The translations under genes were made by a program, and so were the position numbers. A stretch of 64,000 nt of DNA, taken from Psococerastis gibbosa. Lineage: Eukaryota > Arthropoda > Insecta > Psocodea > Psocidae. This document shows positions 1 through 10,714 of the stretch, piece by piece (within the stretch, counting starts at the first letter, position 1; each line of letters opens with the position of its first letter). The notes beneath the pieces were generated by a model that saw only the letters and a list, made by a program, of their open reading frames with translations, searched no databases and was not told the DNA's origin. The stretch is from assembly GCA_963971405.1 (NCBI GenBank), contig OZ020491.1, positions 254,910 to 318,909 of the forward strand, read 5' to 3'.

Positions 1-1035
1 TGTTGAGGGGCATAAAACGAATTGGCCGAAATATACGCCATTATGTAGACACAGAGAGTACCTACTGGACGGACGTCTAAATAGCTCCGTCTTGTATCTG
101 TAAGCATTGAGTGAGACCTGTTTAAACCAACGATATACAGTGCGTCAAGTGCGTGTCGCACAGCTGTACCTCGTATTTGACGAAGGGCTCCTCCTCCACA
201 AAGTAATTCGGGTAATAATTAGAGGTGCCAAGAGAGCTACATCCACTTAATAACGAACAACTGTCACGGAAAGAGGTGTACTGTAGTCTACAGCTATATC
301 TTGTCACGAAAGTATCAGTAGCAGGGATTTTACGCATTTTGAGAACTGCACCAATTATATTTATATTTGACAGGCGCGGAATAAAACTGCAAAGCGGGGA
401 AGGGGGATTTCTTCGATAAAATAAGCCTGACATAGTGGGGTTGGAAATTTAAGATTTTGCAGGCGTAGACTTAATTATGTTAAATATTACAACAAAATCG
501 TGGTGATTTAAGGGGTCGCCTTATTTGCTTGAACATGCACATGCGACAACGATATAGAGAAAATGTCAAAAAGTTTTAAACAAGCGTTATTGCTACTGCT
601 TATTGCACACAGGCAAAGTGACAAATTGGAAAGGTTTAGCTTTTTCTGGGTTTTAACTTTTATTACTATTTCATGAGTTTAAATTTCCATTCTATTCAAA
701 ATTCAAGCACTTTCCACGCATATGAAAAAGCTCTGAAATGCTACGCATTTCGTGGTTTATCACGCAAATCGGCAACCCTGAAATTCCCAAACGCTCCATA
801 AAGGAGTCTGCCCACTACACCGTATCATACCATGACCGTGCTATGAACGTATCAAGCACGGAAAGCAATACGATACGGCTTGCTTTGCCCACTGAAACGA
901 ATCGACGGCGTTTAATGCCCGTGTGATGCCCAATCAATTTGCGGATTTCTGTCAAACAACTCAATACGAATTTGACTGGATAACCTTATAGTAGGAGGTT
1001 CGAAGTAAGATCGACCTTCACCGATCTGGTTAATG
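1..1035. other. No gene recognised; small nested inverted repeat
   Basis: I find no supported gene here. The only structure is a nested inverted repeat at about 811-887, where CCGTATC pairs with GATACGG and, inside it, CCGTGCT pairs with AGCACGG. The motif GGCAACCCTG at 769-778 is the reverse complement of a CAGGGTTGCC end of the kind seen on hAT elements, so an element whose other end lies outside the window is possible but unproven. Confidence 0.3.
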
Positions 1036-2235
1036 GATGGCCATGCTATCATTAATTCAAAATCAAAAAAACACTTTTTTGTTGAATTTTCACCGATGTG
1101 CTTAACGAATAATTTTTACACTAGCCATTAGTACTAAGCCTATAGATTATGAAAACGTAGGGTTGCCTATATTTTCCTTGGCCAGACATAGGGTTGCCAG
1201 GGTTTGAACAGGTACTAAAACTATAGGTATCTTCAAGGCCGTAGCCAGGATTTTTTACGGGGGGGGGGGGGGGGTTAGAAATTTCATTGGGTATTACATA
1301 GTGGTTTTTATTTTTCCTCAAAATCCGATTCTATCTAGTATGAAGCCATTTCATTTCGGGTGGGGGGGGGGGGGTTGAACCCCCATGAACCCCCCCTTGG
1401 CTGCGGCAATGGGTATCTTCAGCTACTTGTTTAATGGATAAATTAAACATAGACATAAGCGCTGTTTTTTTCGAATACGATGATATTGGGTTGCCTGCAA
1501 AAATCCTGTCCAGAATGAGGGTTGCCGAATTTTAAAAAATGAAATAGTGAGCGTACGACAAAGAGATCCGAGAATATGTCTCGTGCGATAGATGAAGACA
1601 TAGTTTTCTAGCTGCTGGTGGCTCAATTCCTGGAATTAATTAATAAATATATGAGGGTTGCCGAATTTTAAAAAATGAAATTGTGAGCGTACGACGAAGT
1701 GATCCGAGAATATGTCTCGTGCGATAGACGATGACACAGTTTTCTAGCCGCTAGTGGCTCAATTCCTGGAATTAATTAATAAATATCACTTCCAGGAATT
1801 GAGCCACCAGCAGCTAGAAAACTGTGTCTTCGTCTATCAGTCTATCACACGAGACATACTCTCGGATCTCTTTGTCGTACGTTCACAATTTCATTTTTTA
1901 AAATTCGGCAACCCTCTTTCTGGACAGGATTTTTGCAGGCAACCCAATTTCATCGTATTCGAAAGAAACAGCGCTTATTTCTATGTTTAATTTATCCATT
2001 AAACAAGTAGGTGAAGATACCTATATTTTTAGTACCTGTTTAAACCCTTGCAACCCTATGTCTGGCCAAGAAAAATAAAGGCAACCCTACGTTTTCATAA
2101 TCTATAGGCTTAGTACTAATGGCTAGTGTAAAAATTATTCGTTAAACACATCGGTGAAAATTCAAAAAAGAAGTGATTTTTGAATTTTGAATTAATGATA
2201 GCCTGTCCAGGATCTTTTCAGGCAACCCATTATAT
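1036..2235. mobile_element. Large foldback (hairpin) element
   Basis: Two arms of about 440 bp are inverted copies of each other. The left arm runs 1036-1651, interrupted by a nested 178-bp MITE, and the right arm runs about 1787-2235. The inner 136 bp of the left arm is duplicated head to tail (about 1517-1652 and 1653-1787), forming the spacer. GGGTTGCC motifs recur along both arms. No transposase is visible inside. A foldback or long-TIR non-autonomous DNA transposon is the simplest reading; the superfamily is not clear because I cannot define the outer target duplication. Confidence 0.6.
1234..1411 (+). mobile_element. G-run MITE, hAT-like, copy 1
   Basis: This 178-bp insertion lies in the left arm of the foldback. 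Its ends are CAAGGCCGTAGCCAGG and, inverted, CATTGCCGCAGCCAAGG. GGTATCTT lies at 1226-1233 and again at 1412-1419, an 8-bp target duplication. The opposite arm of the foldback keeps the uninterrupted site near 2008-2035. The interior holds two long G runs. Eight-bp duplications and ends beginning CA point to the hAT superfamily, which is inference because no transposase is present. Confidence 0.7.
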
Positions 2236-2254
2236 TTATGATATTTAACATACT

Positions 2255-2522
2255 AAAAATCCCTTTCGGCTCTGGCCGATCAGGAGTAGGCAGATTCCGC
2301 AGACCCTGCTTTTCCTCTATACTACGTACAGCACGTAGCCAGGATTTCATTTAGGAGGGGGGGGGGGGGTATGGAATACCCGCAATAAAAACGGCGGGTC
2401 CCTTAATAATAAATCAGCTCCATAATAATATATACAAAAAACTAATTTCACTGCTTCATTTCAATTCTTCCTTTTTTTACATTTTACACAATGCCGACTA
2501 TGAGCTTTTATTTATCAAATTA
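2255..2522 (-). repeat. Family B repeat, part 1 (interrupted by Helitron-like copy)
   Basis: This stretch matches the reverse complement of the right part of the family B copy at 7020-7800: CTGGCCGATCAGGAGTAGG, a GCTTTTCCTCTA block, then the segment ending in TTTATTTATCAAATTA. A G-run MITE fragment (from 2329, beginning CAGCACGTAGCCAGG) sits inside it. The copy resumes at 3365 after the inserted Helitron-like element. Confidence 0.55.
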
Positions 2523-3364
2523 TTGCTTTCCAATTTATACGTGCTTTGTGACGGTCGAAATTTTCGATTCCGAGATTTCAACGGATTTACACGTTTTGAG
2601 GTACCAGGAACCCAAAAAAGTGGTTTTTACGAAATGTCTGTCTGTCGCTCTGTCTGTCTGTGCGTCGATTTCCGGGCAAACTACTCGGTCGATTTTGATG
2701 AAATTCGGCACGTTGGTTCATAAAAATCATACCTCGGGACAATTTTTTTTATTTTGGGCTAACTCAATTTGGGGGGGTTTTATTTTCAAAATACTCCGAA
2801 AAAACGTCTAAAAAAAATTATTTCTCGAAAGCGTCTCCAACGATTTCTTTTAAATTCACATGTATTGTAGTCGTTATTAATGTTGACAAAATGTGGGGGG
2901 TCGCGTGCCCCTTGATAGTTTGCTTCTGGGGGTAAGAAAATAAAAATAACTCAATTTTAATGAAAAATGACTAAAAAATAATTATCTGCGAATTCTTTCC
3001 GTCGCTGATTTCTACCTTCAAGCATGTTTTAGGTGTTAAATTGAGTAACGAATCCGGACAGGTTGCTTTCCCAAAAAACTATTTGGTTTTATGCTTAATA
3101 ATTTTTTTTTTTTTAATGACAGAAATTCACATTGAAATGGATTGCGTGCCCTGCCATTATTACTGTGTGGCAATGTGTTGGTGTGACCTATCTAGGATTT
3201 ACCTCACCTCCAGTGATGTCAGGTGGAGACAATCCCCCCCCCCCCCCCGAGATATCCGAAATTTAACCGTAGGAAAATTATTTACCTTGAAAAAATGTCT
3301 CATTTTCTCTATCTACGGTATTTGATATATTGGAAAGCATGTTCGAGTAAACTCGGACCGGTTC
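2523..3364 (+). mobile_element. Helitron-like (HINE/DINE-1-type) element, copy 1
   Basis: An 842-bp element begins TTGCTTTCCAATTTATACG and ends CGGACCGGTTC. Features in order are the 5' end, a (GTCT)n tract near 2637-2662, an invariant stretch with GGCAAACTACTCGG, a C run near 3234, an inverted copy of the 5' end (ATATTGGAAAGC near 3326-3338 here) and a 3' stem-loop CGAG-TAAA-CTCG just before the terminus. There is no target duplication: family B, into which it inserted, reads straight across as CAAATTA|TTTTCAC. This arrangement is that of non-autonomous Helentrons such as Drosophila DINE-1. The assignment rests on structure, not on a Rep/Helicase gene. Confidence 0.65.
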
Positions 3365-3510
3365 TTTTCACATTGACTGGATGCCATCTTAAAATGGTTG
3401 ATTTGTCGAAAAAGGTAGTGATGATCATTATCGTAGATAATACTACGGACTTTCAGTCAGATTTTTATTCATTCCTGAGAAAGGTCGCAGTGGCCCTATT
3501 TACTTGTTGA
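3365..3510 (-). repeat. Family B repeat, part 2
   Basis: The sequence resumes family B directly after the Helitron-like copy: CATTGACTGGATGCCATC, the GATTTGTCG block, and the TTTCAGTCAGATTTTTATTC block that is also present, in the other orientation, at 7280-7400 and 11770-11860. Confidence 0.55.
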
Positions 3511-3780
3511 AACCAAACCAAGCCGTTACCTAACAAAATAACATGAAAATCTGGCGTGCCCATTTACTTACCAAAGTAAACATATTCCTAAATTTGGCCT
3601 CTTGAATGGGCAAAATATTCCACTATTTCTTTGCAGTGAGATGGCCCCCATAATACATAAATATTTGACCTTTTTGGTAAGCTTATAGTATAACCTTAAA
3701 GTTAATTTACAAAAGTGTCTTCACAATCATACCCAATCATGCCAATGATTCAGACCCATACATATTGGGTAGATTGTGAT

Positions 3781-4035
3781 ATGATGAATCAGTAGAATCC
3801 GGGATGATCCGTGGTTGTTCTGAAAGTGTACTTCAATACGTTTCGGCAACATCTGCGGTCGACATCTTCAGTGGAACTGCGTACTCTTCTTAATTCCACC
3901 GATTTACCTCCGAGATACAGTCAACGAGTTTCCACTGAAGATGCCGACCGCAGATGTTGACGAAACGTATGAAAGTACACTTTAGATGTTTAGAACGACC
4001 ACGGCCTATCATCCCGGATTCTACTGATCCATCAT
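3781..4035. mobile_element. Hairpin MITE (foldback, about 255 bp)
   Basis: Arms at 3781-3876 and 3928-4035 are inverted copies that include AGAATCCGGGATGAT, CGTTTCGGCAACATCTGCGG and GACATCTTCAGTGGAA. The loop is about 50 bp. There is no coding content. I could not define a target duplication with confidence. Confidence 0.6.
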
Positions 4036-4059
4036 GTAACTTCGGCCTTGAAGGCCTTT

Positions 4060-5260
4060 GTAAATAGATTTCAGATAGCTCTCAAAATCGGTATTTTTTC
4101 GCGAATTTTTTTTTCTTCCGCTCCTGCATAAAGGTAGAAGGTGAAGTAATATATTGATGCTCGTATGACTCTATAATCCATACTTTTTGTAACAACAATT
4201 CATGTCGATTGAAAAGTGCAGACTGTGGATTGTTTTTAGTCTATGCATGTAATGCGAAAAGTGTCATATCGAATGGTTTTTGGCCAGGACACGTATAGCT
4301 CCATCACGCACCTGCGCCTAATCCAAGAAACGGATAATGAAACCTAATATGTGGCTAAAAAGATATAGAAAGGTAGAAAAAGCCTTCAAGTAGCTTGATC
4401 TTTATTCGTAAATAGATAATAACGCGGCCGAAAAGGCCCATTTTTGTTGAAATTCGTGCGCACCCTCTGACGTTTCACACCCCCAATGCCAAACCCCTTG
4501 CTTGATCACCACAAATATAGCATGACCTGAAAGAGGAAGAATGGACGAAGCCATGGGTATTATTTAAATTAAGATAGGCCTTCTACATCTGCCCAGAATA
4601 TTGTTTTAAACCCGCCCATGCAATTTAAATGGGATTGCAGGAAATGCATTTTTTTTTCGCGTCATTTTTAAGAACATTGTGTTCCACTCGTGTATAAGGG
4701 GTGAAGGGGTGGATTCGAAATTATGTATTTGAACTCGTTTTACAGCTTATTTCATACTGCTTCTAATGAGACATTAAAAGTTAATTTCAGTTGAAAACAG
4801 CTCGCTGTGGAATTTTTTTACTCTATGGATGTATTTGGAAATGTACCCTTTAAAGTTTAAACCGGTATTTCGTCAAAACAGGGACTGCTTACCAACTCAC
4901 CTGAGCCCAAACGAAGAGGCGTATAGTAAACCTGAATACATGTCTGAAAAGAGTAAGAAAGGTGGAAAAGGACTACAAAAGTTTCAAGTTTCCGGATTGA
5001 TATTAACACCCCTAAAAACGCGGCCGAAAAAGGCTTATTTTCACAGAAAATCGGAAAATTGGGGCGCACCCCCTCACATTTCCACCCCCCAACCCCAAAA
5101 GTTGAACCCCTTGCCCGATCACATCTTGTATAGCATGGCTTGAAAGAGGAAGAATGGACGAAGACAGTGATATAATTTAAATTGAGGTTGGTCCAAAGGT
5201 CTGGCTAAGACATTGCGTTGAACCCTCCAATGCTTTCTTATGGGATTTTTCGAACCGATT
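4060..5260 (+). repeat. Family D repeat, two head-to-tail units
   Basis: Two related units (about 4060-4600 and 4620-5260) share AACGCGGCCGAAAA, TTGAAAGAGGAAGAATGGACGAAG-type and GATCACA blocks. The same units occur inverted at 36770-37000 and 37310-37920. Reading frames across it are short and not conserved between units, so I treat it as non-coding repeat DNA of unknown class. Confidence 0.5.
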
Positions 5261-5396
5261 TTCGCTCCTGTACCTCATCAGGTTCAGTTTTTCAAGTTCG
5301 GACCTACACGATAACCATGTGCCGATTTTTCTCTAAATTTTGAGTGTATCCGCAAGTTTCTGGTGCCAGTGGGTCCCAAGTTATGGAGAGTCAAAA

Positions 5397-6241
5397 GAAC
5401 CGGTCCGAGTTTACTCGAACATGCTTTCCAATTTATCGATTAGTAGAGAGAGAAAATGATTATTTTCATGGTAAATAATTTTCCTATGGTTACATTTCGG
5501 ATATCACGGGGGGGGGGGGGGGGGGGGGGTCGTCCACCACCTGAAGTTGACTTAAATTCTAGATAGGTCAGGCCTACACATTACCACACAGCAATAATGG
5601 CAGGTCACGCAATGCATTTGAGCGTGAATTTGCTTTCATTTTTTCAAAAAAAAAAAATTTTTTTTGCACAAAACCCAATAGTTTTTTGGAAACCAAACTA
5701 TCCGGTTTCATTACTCAATTTAACACCTAAAACATGCTTGAAGTTAGAAATCATCGATTGAAAGGTTTCGCAGAAAAATTATTTTTTAGTCATTTTTCAT
5801 TAAAATTTAGTCATTTGTATTTTTTTGCCCCCAGTAGCAAACTATCAAGGGGCAAGCGACCCCCCGCATTTTATCAACATTAACAACAACTACAATATAT
5901 GTGAATTTAAAAGAAATCGTTGGAGCCGTTTTTGAGAAATAATTTTTTTAGACGTTTTTTTGAAGTTTTTTGAAAAAAAAAAACCAAATTGAGTTAGCCC
6001 GAAATAAAAAAAATGGTCCCGAGGTATGATTTTTGTGAACCTACATGCCAAATTTCATCAAAATCGACCGAGTAGTTTGCCCGGAAATCGACGCACGGAC
6101 AGACAGACAGACAGACATTTCGTAAAAACCACTTTTTTGGGTTCCTGGGACCTCAAAACCTGTAAATCCGTTGAAATCTCGGAATCGAAAATTTCGACCA
6201 TCACAAAGCTTTCCTTATACTACGTATAAATTGGAAAGCAA
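5397..6241 (-). mobile_element. Helitron-like (HINE/DINE-1-type) element, copy 2
   Basis: This is a full-length 845-bp copy in reverse orientation, from GAACCGGTCCGAG to TTGGAAAGCAA. It has all parts: the 3' stem-loop, the displaced inverted repeat (GCTTTCCAATTTAT near 5426), a 19-G run near 5510-5529, the (GACA)n tract at 6099-6116 and the 5' hairpin TTATAC-TAC-GTATAA near 6215-6229. Flanks show no target duplication. Confidence 0.65.
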
Positions 6242-6424
6242 AAAGCAGAATGCTGACGAAGGAGACTACGCACAATGCTATGCTGGCTCATGCCTTATTA
6301 GTACGACATACATAACCGCATGCTAAGCAAAACTCTGAGCCTGGTGTAGGCTCTACATAATGCATTGTAGTGCAGGCGCTATTGGTAGTTGAGTATGCAA
6401 AATATGAGGAAAACACTGAGAAAA

Positions 6425-6670
6425 ATTCCGAATTTTTTTTTCACAACTTTTCATTTCATGACCCCCTGAGCCTAAAACCACCCTCCATTCAAAAATGTTT
6501 TATACAGTATGTATATATGTACAATATTTATGTGTATCGATTTTAGGAAACACTCTTACTTCCGTAAATATTATCAGATTTTGATGTTTAGTTACAAGAT
6601 GCCGGCCGATTGAAACCTCATATAATTCATATCTCAGTTAATATTGGTCGCGGAGGAATGAATTATGTGT
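6425..6670 (+). repeat. Family B repeat, internally deleted copy
   Basis: It carries the family B blocks ACCCCCTGAGCCTAAAACCA, the TATGTATATATGTA microsatellite, GATTTTAGGAAACACTC and CGGCCGATTGAAACC, but lacks the segment between TTTTGATG and TTTAGTTACAAGATG that is present at 7136-7215. The segment just before it (6330-6420) is shared with 29003-29070. Confidence 0.5.
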
Positions 6671-7019
6671 TATATATTGAATGGTTGAGGGTATTTTGAC
6701 CGTCCCTCTAATAATGTTTTGAGTTGGACCCTGAGTCCCTGACGTATTGAACAATGGGCTGACACCAGCGGTACGTCCAACCATTTTAAGGTTGTCGATT
6801 TGACTTATTTCACCGGAAACCCCGCTTTCCAGTTTCCACTTTCCAGTATCTGACCATAGTGGCCATTCTATAGTGCTATTTATAATCATCGGCCATATAT
6901 AGAGATCATTCATTCATTAGCAACGGCGTCATTGTACGAGTGGCAACTGGCAAGAAATTTATTACTACTACAGATTCATCAAACTGAAACCGAGAATGTT
7001 TCGAGACGAGACTGAGACT

Positions 7020-7800
7020 AGTAAGTCTAAAACCACCCTCCGTTCAAAATGTTACATATATATATATATACATATATATGTATGTATATCGATTTTAGGA
7101 AACACTCTAACTTCCGTAAATATTATCCGATTTTGATGACATTTGGCACAAAAATTGATCATACAAATGCCTTGATCGAGTTCATTAACCAGCTTCATCC
7201 ACTATTTAGTTACAAGATGGCGGCCGATTGAAACCTTGTATAATTCATATCTCAGTTAATATTGGTCGCAGAGTAATGAATTAAAATCTGACTGAAAGTC
7301 CGCATTATTATCTACGATAATGGTAATCACCACTTTTTACGACAAATCAACCATTTTAAGATCCAGTCAAAGTGAAAATAATTTGATAAATAAAAGTTCA
7401 TAGTCGGCATTGTGGCTCAAAATTTGGAACACAAGAGTGTTTTGTGTGTTGATGTTGTGGTCGGGAAAATAATGAAGTATTTCTTATTTGTTATTACACA
7501 GTACATAGCGTAGGTAGCGTAGCAGGCACGTAGCCAGGGAGGGGGCTTTGGGGGCTGAAGCCCCCCCCCCTCCGAAAAGTAAAAAAAGAAAGAAATTTTT
7601 TGTTATGGAGCTAATCTTTTAATAAAAAAAAGTAATTTTTACATTCATTACTGGGGGGGGGGGGGGGGGGGCAGACCCGCCGTTTTTTAAGGGGGTGTTC
7701 CATCCCCCCGATCCCCTGGTAGTTAGCCCCCTCCCCCCCGAAATAAAATCCTGGCTACGTGCTTGTAGAGTAGAGGAAAAGCAGAATCTCCCTACTCGTG
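7020..7800 (+). repeat. Family B repeat, most complete copy
   Basis: This copy reads ACCACCCTCCGTTCAAAATG, a TA-rich microsatellite, GATTTTAGGAAACACTC, TTCCGTAAATATTATCCG, CAAGATGGCGGCCGATTG, CTCAGTTAATATTGG, the TTTCAGTCAGATTT block inverted, then AGAGGAAAAGCAG and a GATCGG end near 7803. A G-run MITE (7523-7765) interrupts its tail. There is no coding content. Its class is unknown; a microsatellite core and lack of TIRs are compatible with another Helitron-like family, but that is a guess. Confidence 0.5.
7523..7765. mobile_element. G-run MITE, hAT-like, in family B tail
   Basis: The 243-bp insertion begins CAGGCACGTAGCCAGG and ends with the inverse of CAAGCACGTAGCCAGG. TAGCGTAG precedes it (7515-7522) and TAGAGTAG follows it (7766-7773), a 7/8 match that fits an 8-bp target duplication. 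It contains C and G runs including one of 18 G near 7653. Confidence 0.6.
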
Positions 7801-8229
7801 ATCGGGATTTTTCTGCTATTTTACGAAAATTGGGGGGGGGGGGGCGCCACATATAACACCAACCCCTTCGAAAACCTCTCATAAGTGGGCATACTTTATG
7901 TATTGATGTTTAGTGAAAACTGGACCCCCCCCCCAAAAAAAAAAAAATCTTGATACGCAGCTGCTTTGACCAATAACTTATTTTCTTCCTAATTTTCAAA
8001 TATATGCATCAGTAAAATTTCCTTACCTATAGTCAATTTCAACTTTTATAATTATTTTAAAAGAAAGTCAGTCACACACAACTTCAGAAACTGGTGGAGC
8101 GTTGGCGCGGTCGTCTGTGGGCACCCCTCTAGATTCACCGCTCCACCTCATCCATTTGGCGTGTTGGCGCGGTGGAATCGGAGCGGTCGTGTGTGGCCGG
8201 CTTAACACCTAAAACATGCGTAAAGGTAC

Positions 8230-8370
8230 AAATCATCTATAGAAAGGTTTCGCAGAAAAAATATTTTATGGAGATTCATCTGCCTATTGAGATGGCGACC
8301 AATGTTCGACTTTCGGAAAATTTCTTCACAACTTCTCATTTCATGACCCTCTGAGCCTAAAATATATAAA
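8230..8370 (+). repeat. Family B repeat, left-end fragment
   Basis: The stretch holds GGAGATTCATCTGCCTATTG, AGATGGCGACCAATGTTCG and CATGACCCTCTGAGCC, the left end also seen at 10718-10812. It stops before the microsatellite. Confidence 0.45.
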
Positions 8371-8624
8371 TGTTTTACATTTTTTCATTGATTTGTTTAT
8401 TTGCGCTTTGATATAGTATATCTATCTTTTTCCCAGTCTAGTAAGCTTTTTTGTGCCTGTATATACAATCGTACACTTGAGGAGTAAACTCCAGTCGTGA
8501 GTCCAAGCTGACATAGACAATTTTTTTAATTTTCCGATTCATATAATATGCCTAGTCTCGCCATAGTAATAATCAATACTTCAGGACTTAAATACAAAAA
8601 AATATTATTCGAAATAGCCGCCTC

Positions 8625-9670
8625 TAGCTTTTCCACAGGCCTAAAGACGGTGGGGCCATTCACGTATAGCGGCACGCAACGTTTCTTCGGATATTTCTGC
8701 TGCTGCTGCTGCCACTAGAGATTTTTTTAGGGAATCCAAATTTCGATGGACCCTAGAACAGACCTTGGCCTCCAAGATTGACCACAATTTATAGTCCAGG
8801 GGGTTGAGGTCTGGCCTAGCTGAAGGCCTTTCTTGCGCCTTTGTAGATGCTGGTATGTTCCGAACCAGCCACTCGTGAGAACTCTGTGCCTTGTGTGCTG
8901 GTGCAGAATCTTACTGGCACTCTGGCAGAGGAAGACCCAGGGCTTGTCGCCAATAAGATAGCGCTAAGGGGTTTCACAACTGGCTCAAGTACAGTTTCTT
9001 GGTTGACTTTGACGCTTTTTTCACAGAAATGAAGCGCGGTCACGCCTTTGCAGTATACGCGACCGTACACCCCACCAAACCAACACTGACGCTGGATCAA
9101 CGGAACAACATTTTTCGCTTCTTGAGGTGTCCTGTACACCTTGCCATTATTTTCGTTGAAATATTCTTCCACAGTGATTTTTTTTTTCATCTGTGAAGAG
9201 GATGTTTTTATGGCTATTTTGAGCGCGCCATGAAAGTAATGCCTTAGCTCTTTGTAGCCGTATTGCCTTCAAACGGACGAGATGGCCTACAGATCGACGA
9301 TGGGCCTTCATGCCTAAGTCATTCCTGATGATACGGCAAATGCTTCTTGCCTAGATCTTCGTCTATCGGCCCATCACAATCTGATTACACGTGGTTTTTC
9401 GCCGTATGCGCTCCCTAATCACTTTGGGGGCTGCTGGAGTCCTTACGGTCCGGGGGCGTCCAGTTTTTCTCCTGTCTTGATGCTTTGGGTTTCATTGTAT
9501 TGTTTGATGGTACGATATACAAACTTTCTTGAGGAGAGCCGAGGAGTGAGCATCTTGAAAATTTGACTAGGAATGTGGCCAAATTTGAACAGCGCAATTA
9601 CTACCACCCGGTCCTCTTTGTTCTCTCGTAAGTCGTAAGTCTGCCATCTAAAGATGTATTTTGGGGACAT
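8625..9670 (-). pseudogene. Tc1/mariner transposase, DD37D (maT-like), frameshifted
   Basis: A cut-and-paste DNA transposase relic. Reading the minus strand, the N-terminal helix-turn-helix part starts at 9670 (MSPKYIFRWQTYD). It continues in shifted frames to LFTDEK (first catalytic Asp, near 9195-9210), then EEYFNENNGKVYRTPQEA and KGVTALHFCEKSVKVN. After a frameshift near 8900 come DSAPAHK (second Asp) and DLNPLDYKLW. Counting from the D of DSAPAHK to the D of LDY gives 37 residues between, the DD37D signature of the maT group. Total coding length is about 350 codons, near the family norm. A run of A's at the TDEK site explains one frameshift. It is not functional. I could not locate terminal inverted repeats. 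Confidence 0.75.
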
Positions 9671-9862
9671 TTTAATATTTTGTGCATAAGATGATAACCT
9701 TTGTGAATCATTTATTTATTTACAACAAAAGTGTCTACTTGATTAATTTATTAATATTACAAACTTTGTAACAGAACAAGGTACAATAAATGTGCGCTAA
9801 AAGACCCTATTTTATTAAAATTTAACAACTTAAGGCCAGCCCCATTATCCAAATATGGTGTC

Positions 9863-10026
9863 CATGGCCGTAGCCAGAGGGTGGGTCCAGGTGGTCTGGA
9901 CCCCCCTCCCCCGAAATATTTTCAGCGTGCACTAGGTAGAATGGATTTGTAAACAATGAGGTTACCTCACCTCCGGTGACGTCAGATGCAACCCCCCCCC
10001 CAAAAAAAAATCTGGCTACGGCCTTG
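9863..10026 (+). mobile_element. G-run MITE, hAT-like, copy with perfect target duplication
   Basis: The 164-bp element has ends CATGGCCGTAGCCAGA and, inverted, CAAGGCCGTAGCCAGA. It is flanked by ATGGTGTC at 9855-9862 and 10027-10034, an exact 8-bp target duplication. The interior holds a TCACCTCCGGTGACGTCAGA block that is also found inside the Helitron-like family. This is the cleanest member for defining the family. Confidence 0.8.
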
Positions 10027-10199
10027 ATGGTGTCGACTCAGCCGGCAATTTCTTCGAGAAATGGGACTACTTACACTACTTGCTATTTTGAAAGTTACTG
10101 ATAGTTATGTGGATTAAAAGAAACAATAGCATCAAGTGAGTTCAATCATAGAAAACAATAACTCTGAACCCTATGAAATTTCAAATGTCTTCTTCTTTA

Positions 10200-10640
10200 G
10201 TTTCAACCTAACGATTGGTTTGCAGCAAATCTTTCCACCTCCTTCTCCACTCCTCCCTGTCTTGAGCCGTCCTTTAGTTCCAAGTAGGTTCCGCATCTCA
10301 TGTCTTTCTTGAGGTCTTCTGCGTACGCCTTGCATTGGTGCCTTCGATTGTGCCTTCTATCATGGTGCTTAGGAGTCCTTCTTGTCTGATCAGGTGACCC
10401 ATCCATATTGCTCTTCTCACCGAAATGGAGGTAATTAGGGATCGTTTATCCTTTGAAGATATTTTCAGCATTCTCCAATAGCGCCACATTTCGAAAGTCT
10501 TATTCTAAAATTTATCTCGATGTTGTTAGCCTCGAATATCTTCGACTTTTTAGCCATTTAGACATTGGCCATTTGAAGCCTGCTGGAGATTTCTGATTTT
10601 CTATCGTGCTTTATTTTGCTGCCAAGGTATGGAAAACTCA
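10200..10640 (-). pseudogene. RTE-like LINE ORF2 C-terminal fragment
   Basis: On the minus strand the fragment opens with FPYLGSKIKHD and SSRLQMANV, then KKSKIFEANNIEINFRI, then the tail WRMLKISSKDKRS, IWMGHLIRQEGLLSTMIEGT and later an ELKDGS...FAANQS end. This order (thumb region, then the MW..RMLRI / GH..R.EGLL tail) is typical of the C terminus of RTE-type non-LTR retrotransposon polymerases. Stops and at least two frame changes break it. It is 5'-truncated, as is usual for LINE copies, and related to the plus-strand copy at 11021. Confidence 0.6.
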
Positions 10641-10714
10641 AGGCATTCTGTATGGCAAATGCAAAATTAAATTATAGGCAATAATAAGGTCAACAAAAAG
10701 GCATTTTCTGTTAA

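Noticed and set aside
2640-2670. GTCT/GACA tracts as independent microsatellites or CRISPR-like repeats
   Set aside because: They occur at one fixed place inside every Helitron-like copy, and there are no spaced repeats with unique spacers; CRISPR is also not expected in this nuclear DNA.
7619-7882. An 87-codon minus-strand frame with Gly/Pro runs
   Set aside because: It is produced by G/C homopolymer runs and MITE ends; no conserved domain or splice signals.
8847-9196. Plus-strand frames with protein-like content
   Set aside because: They are the antisense of the DD37D transposase relic, whose motifs read on the minus strand.
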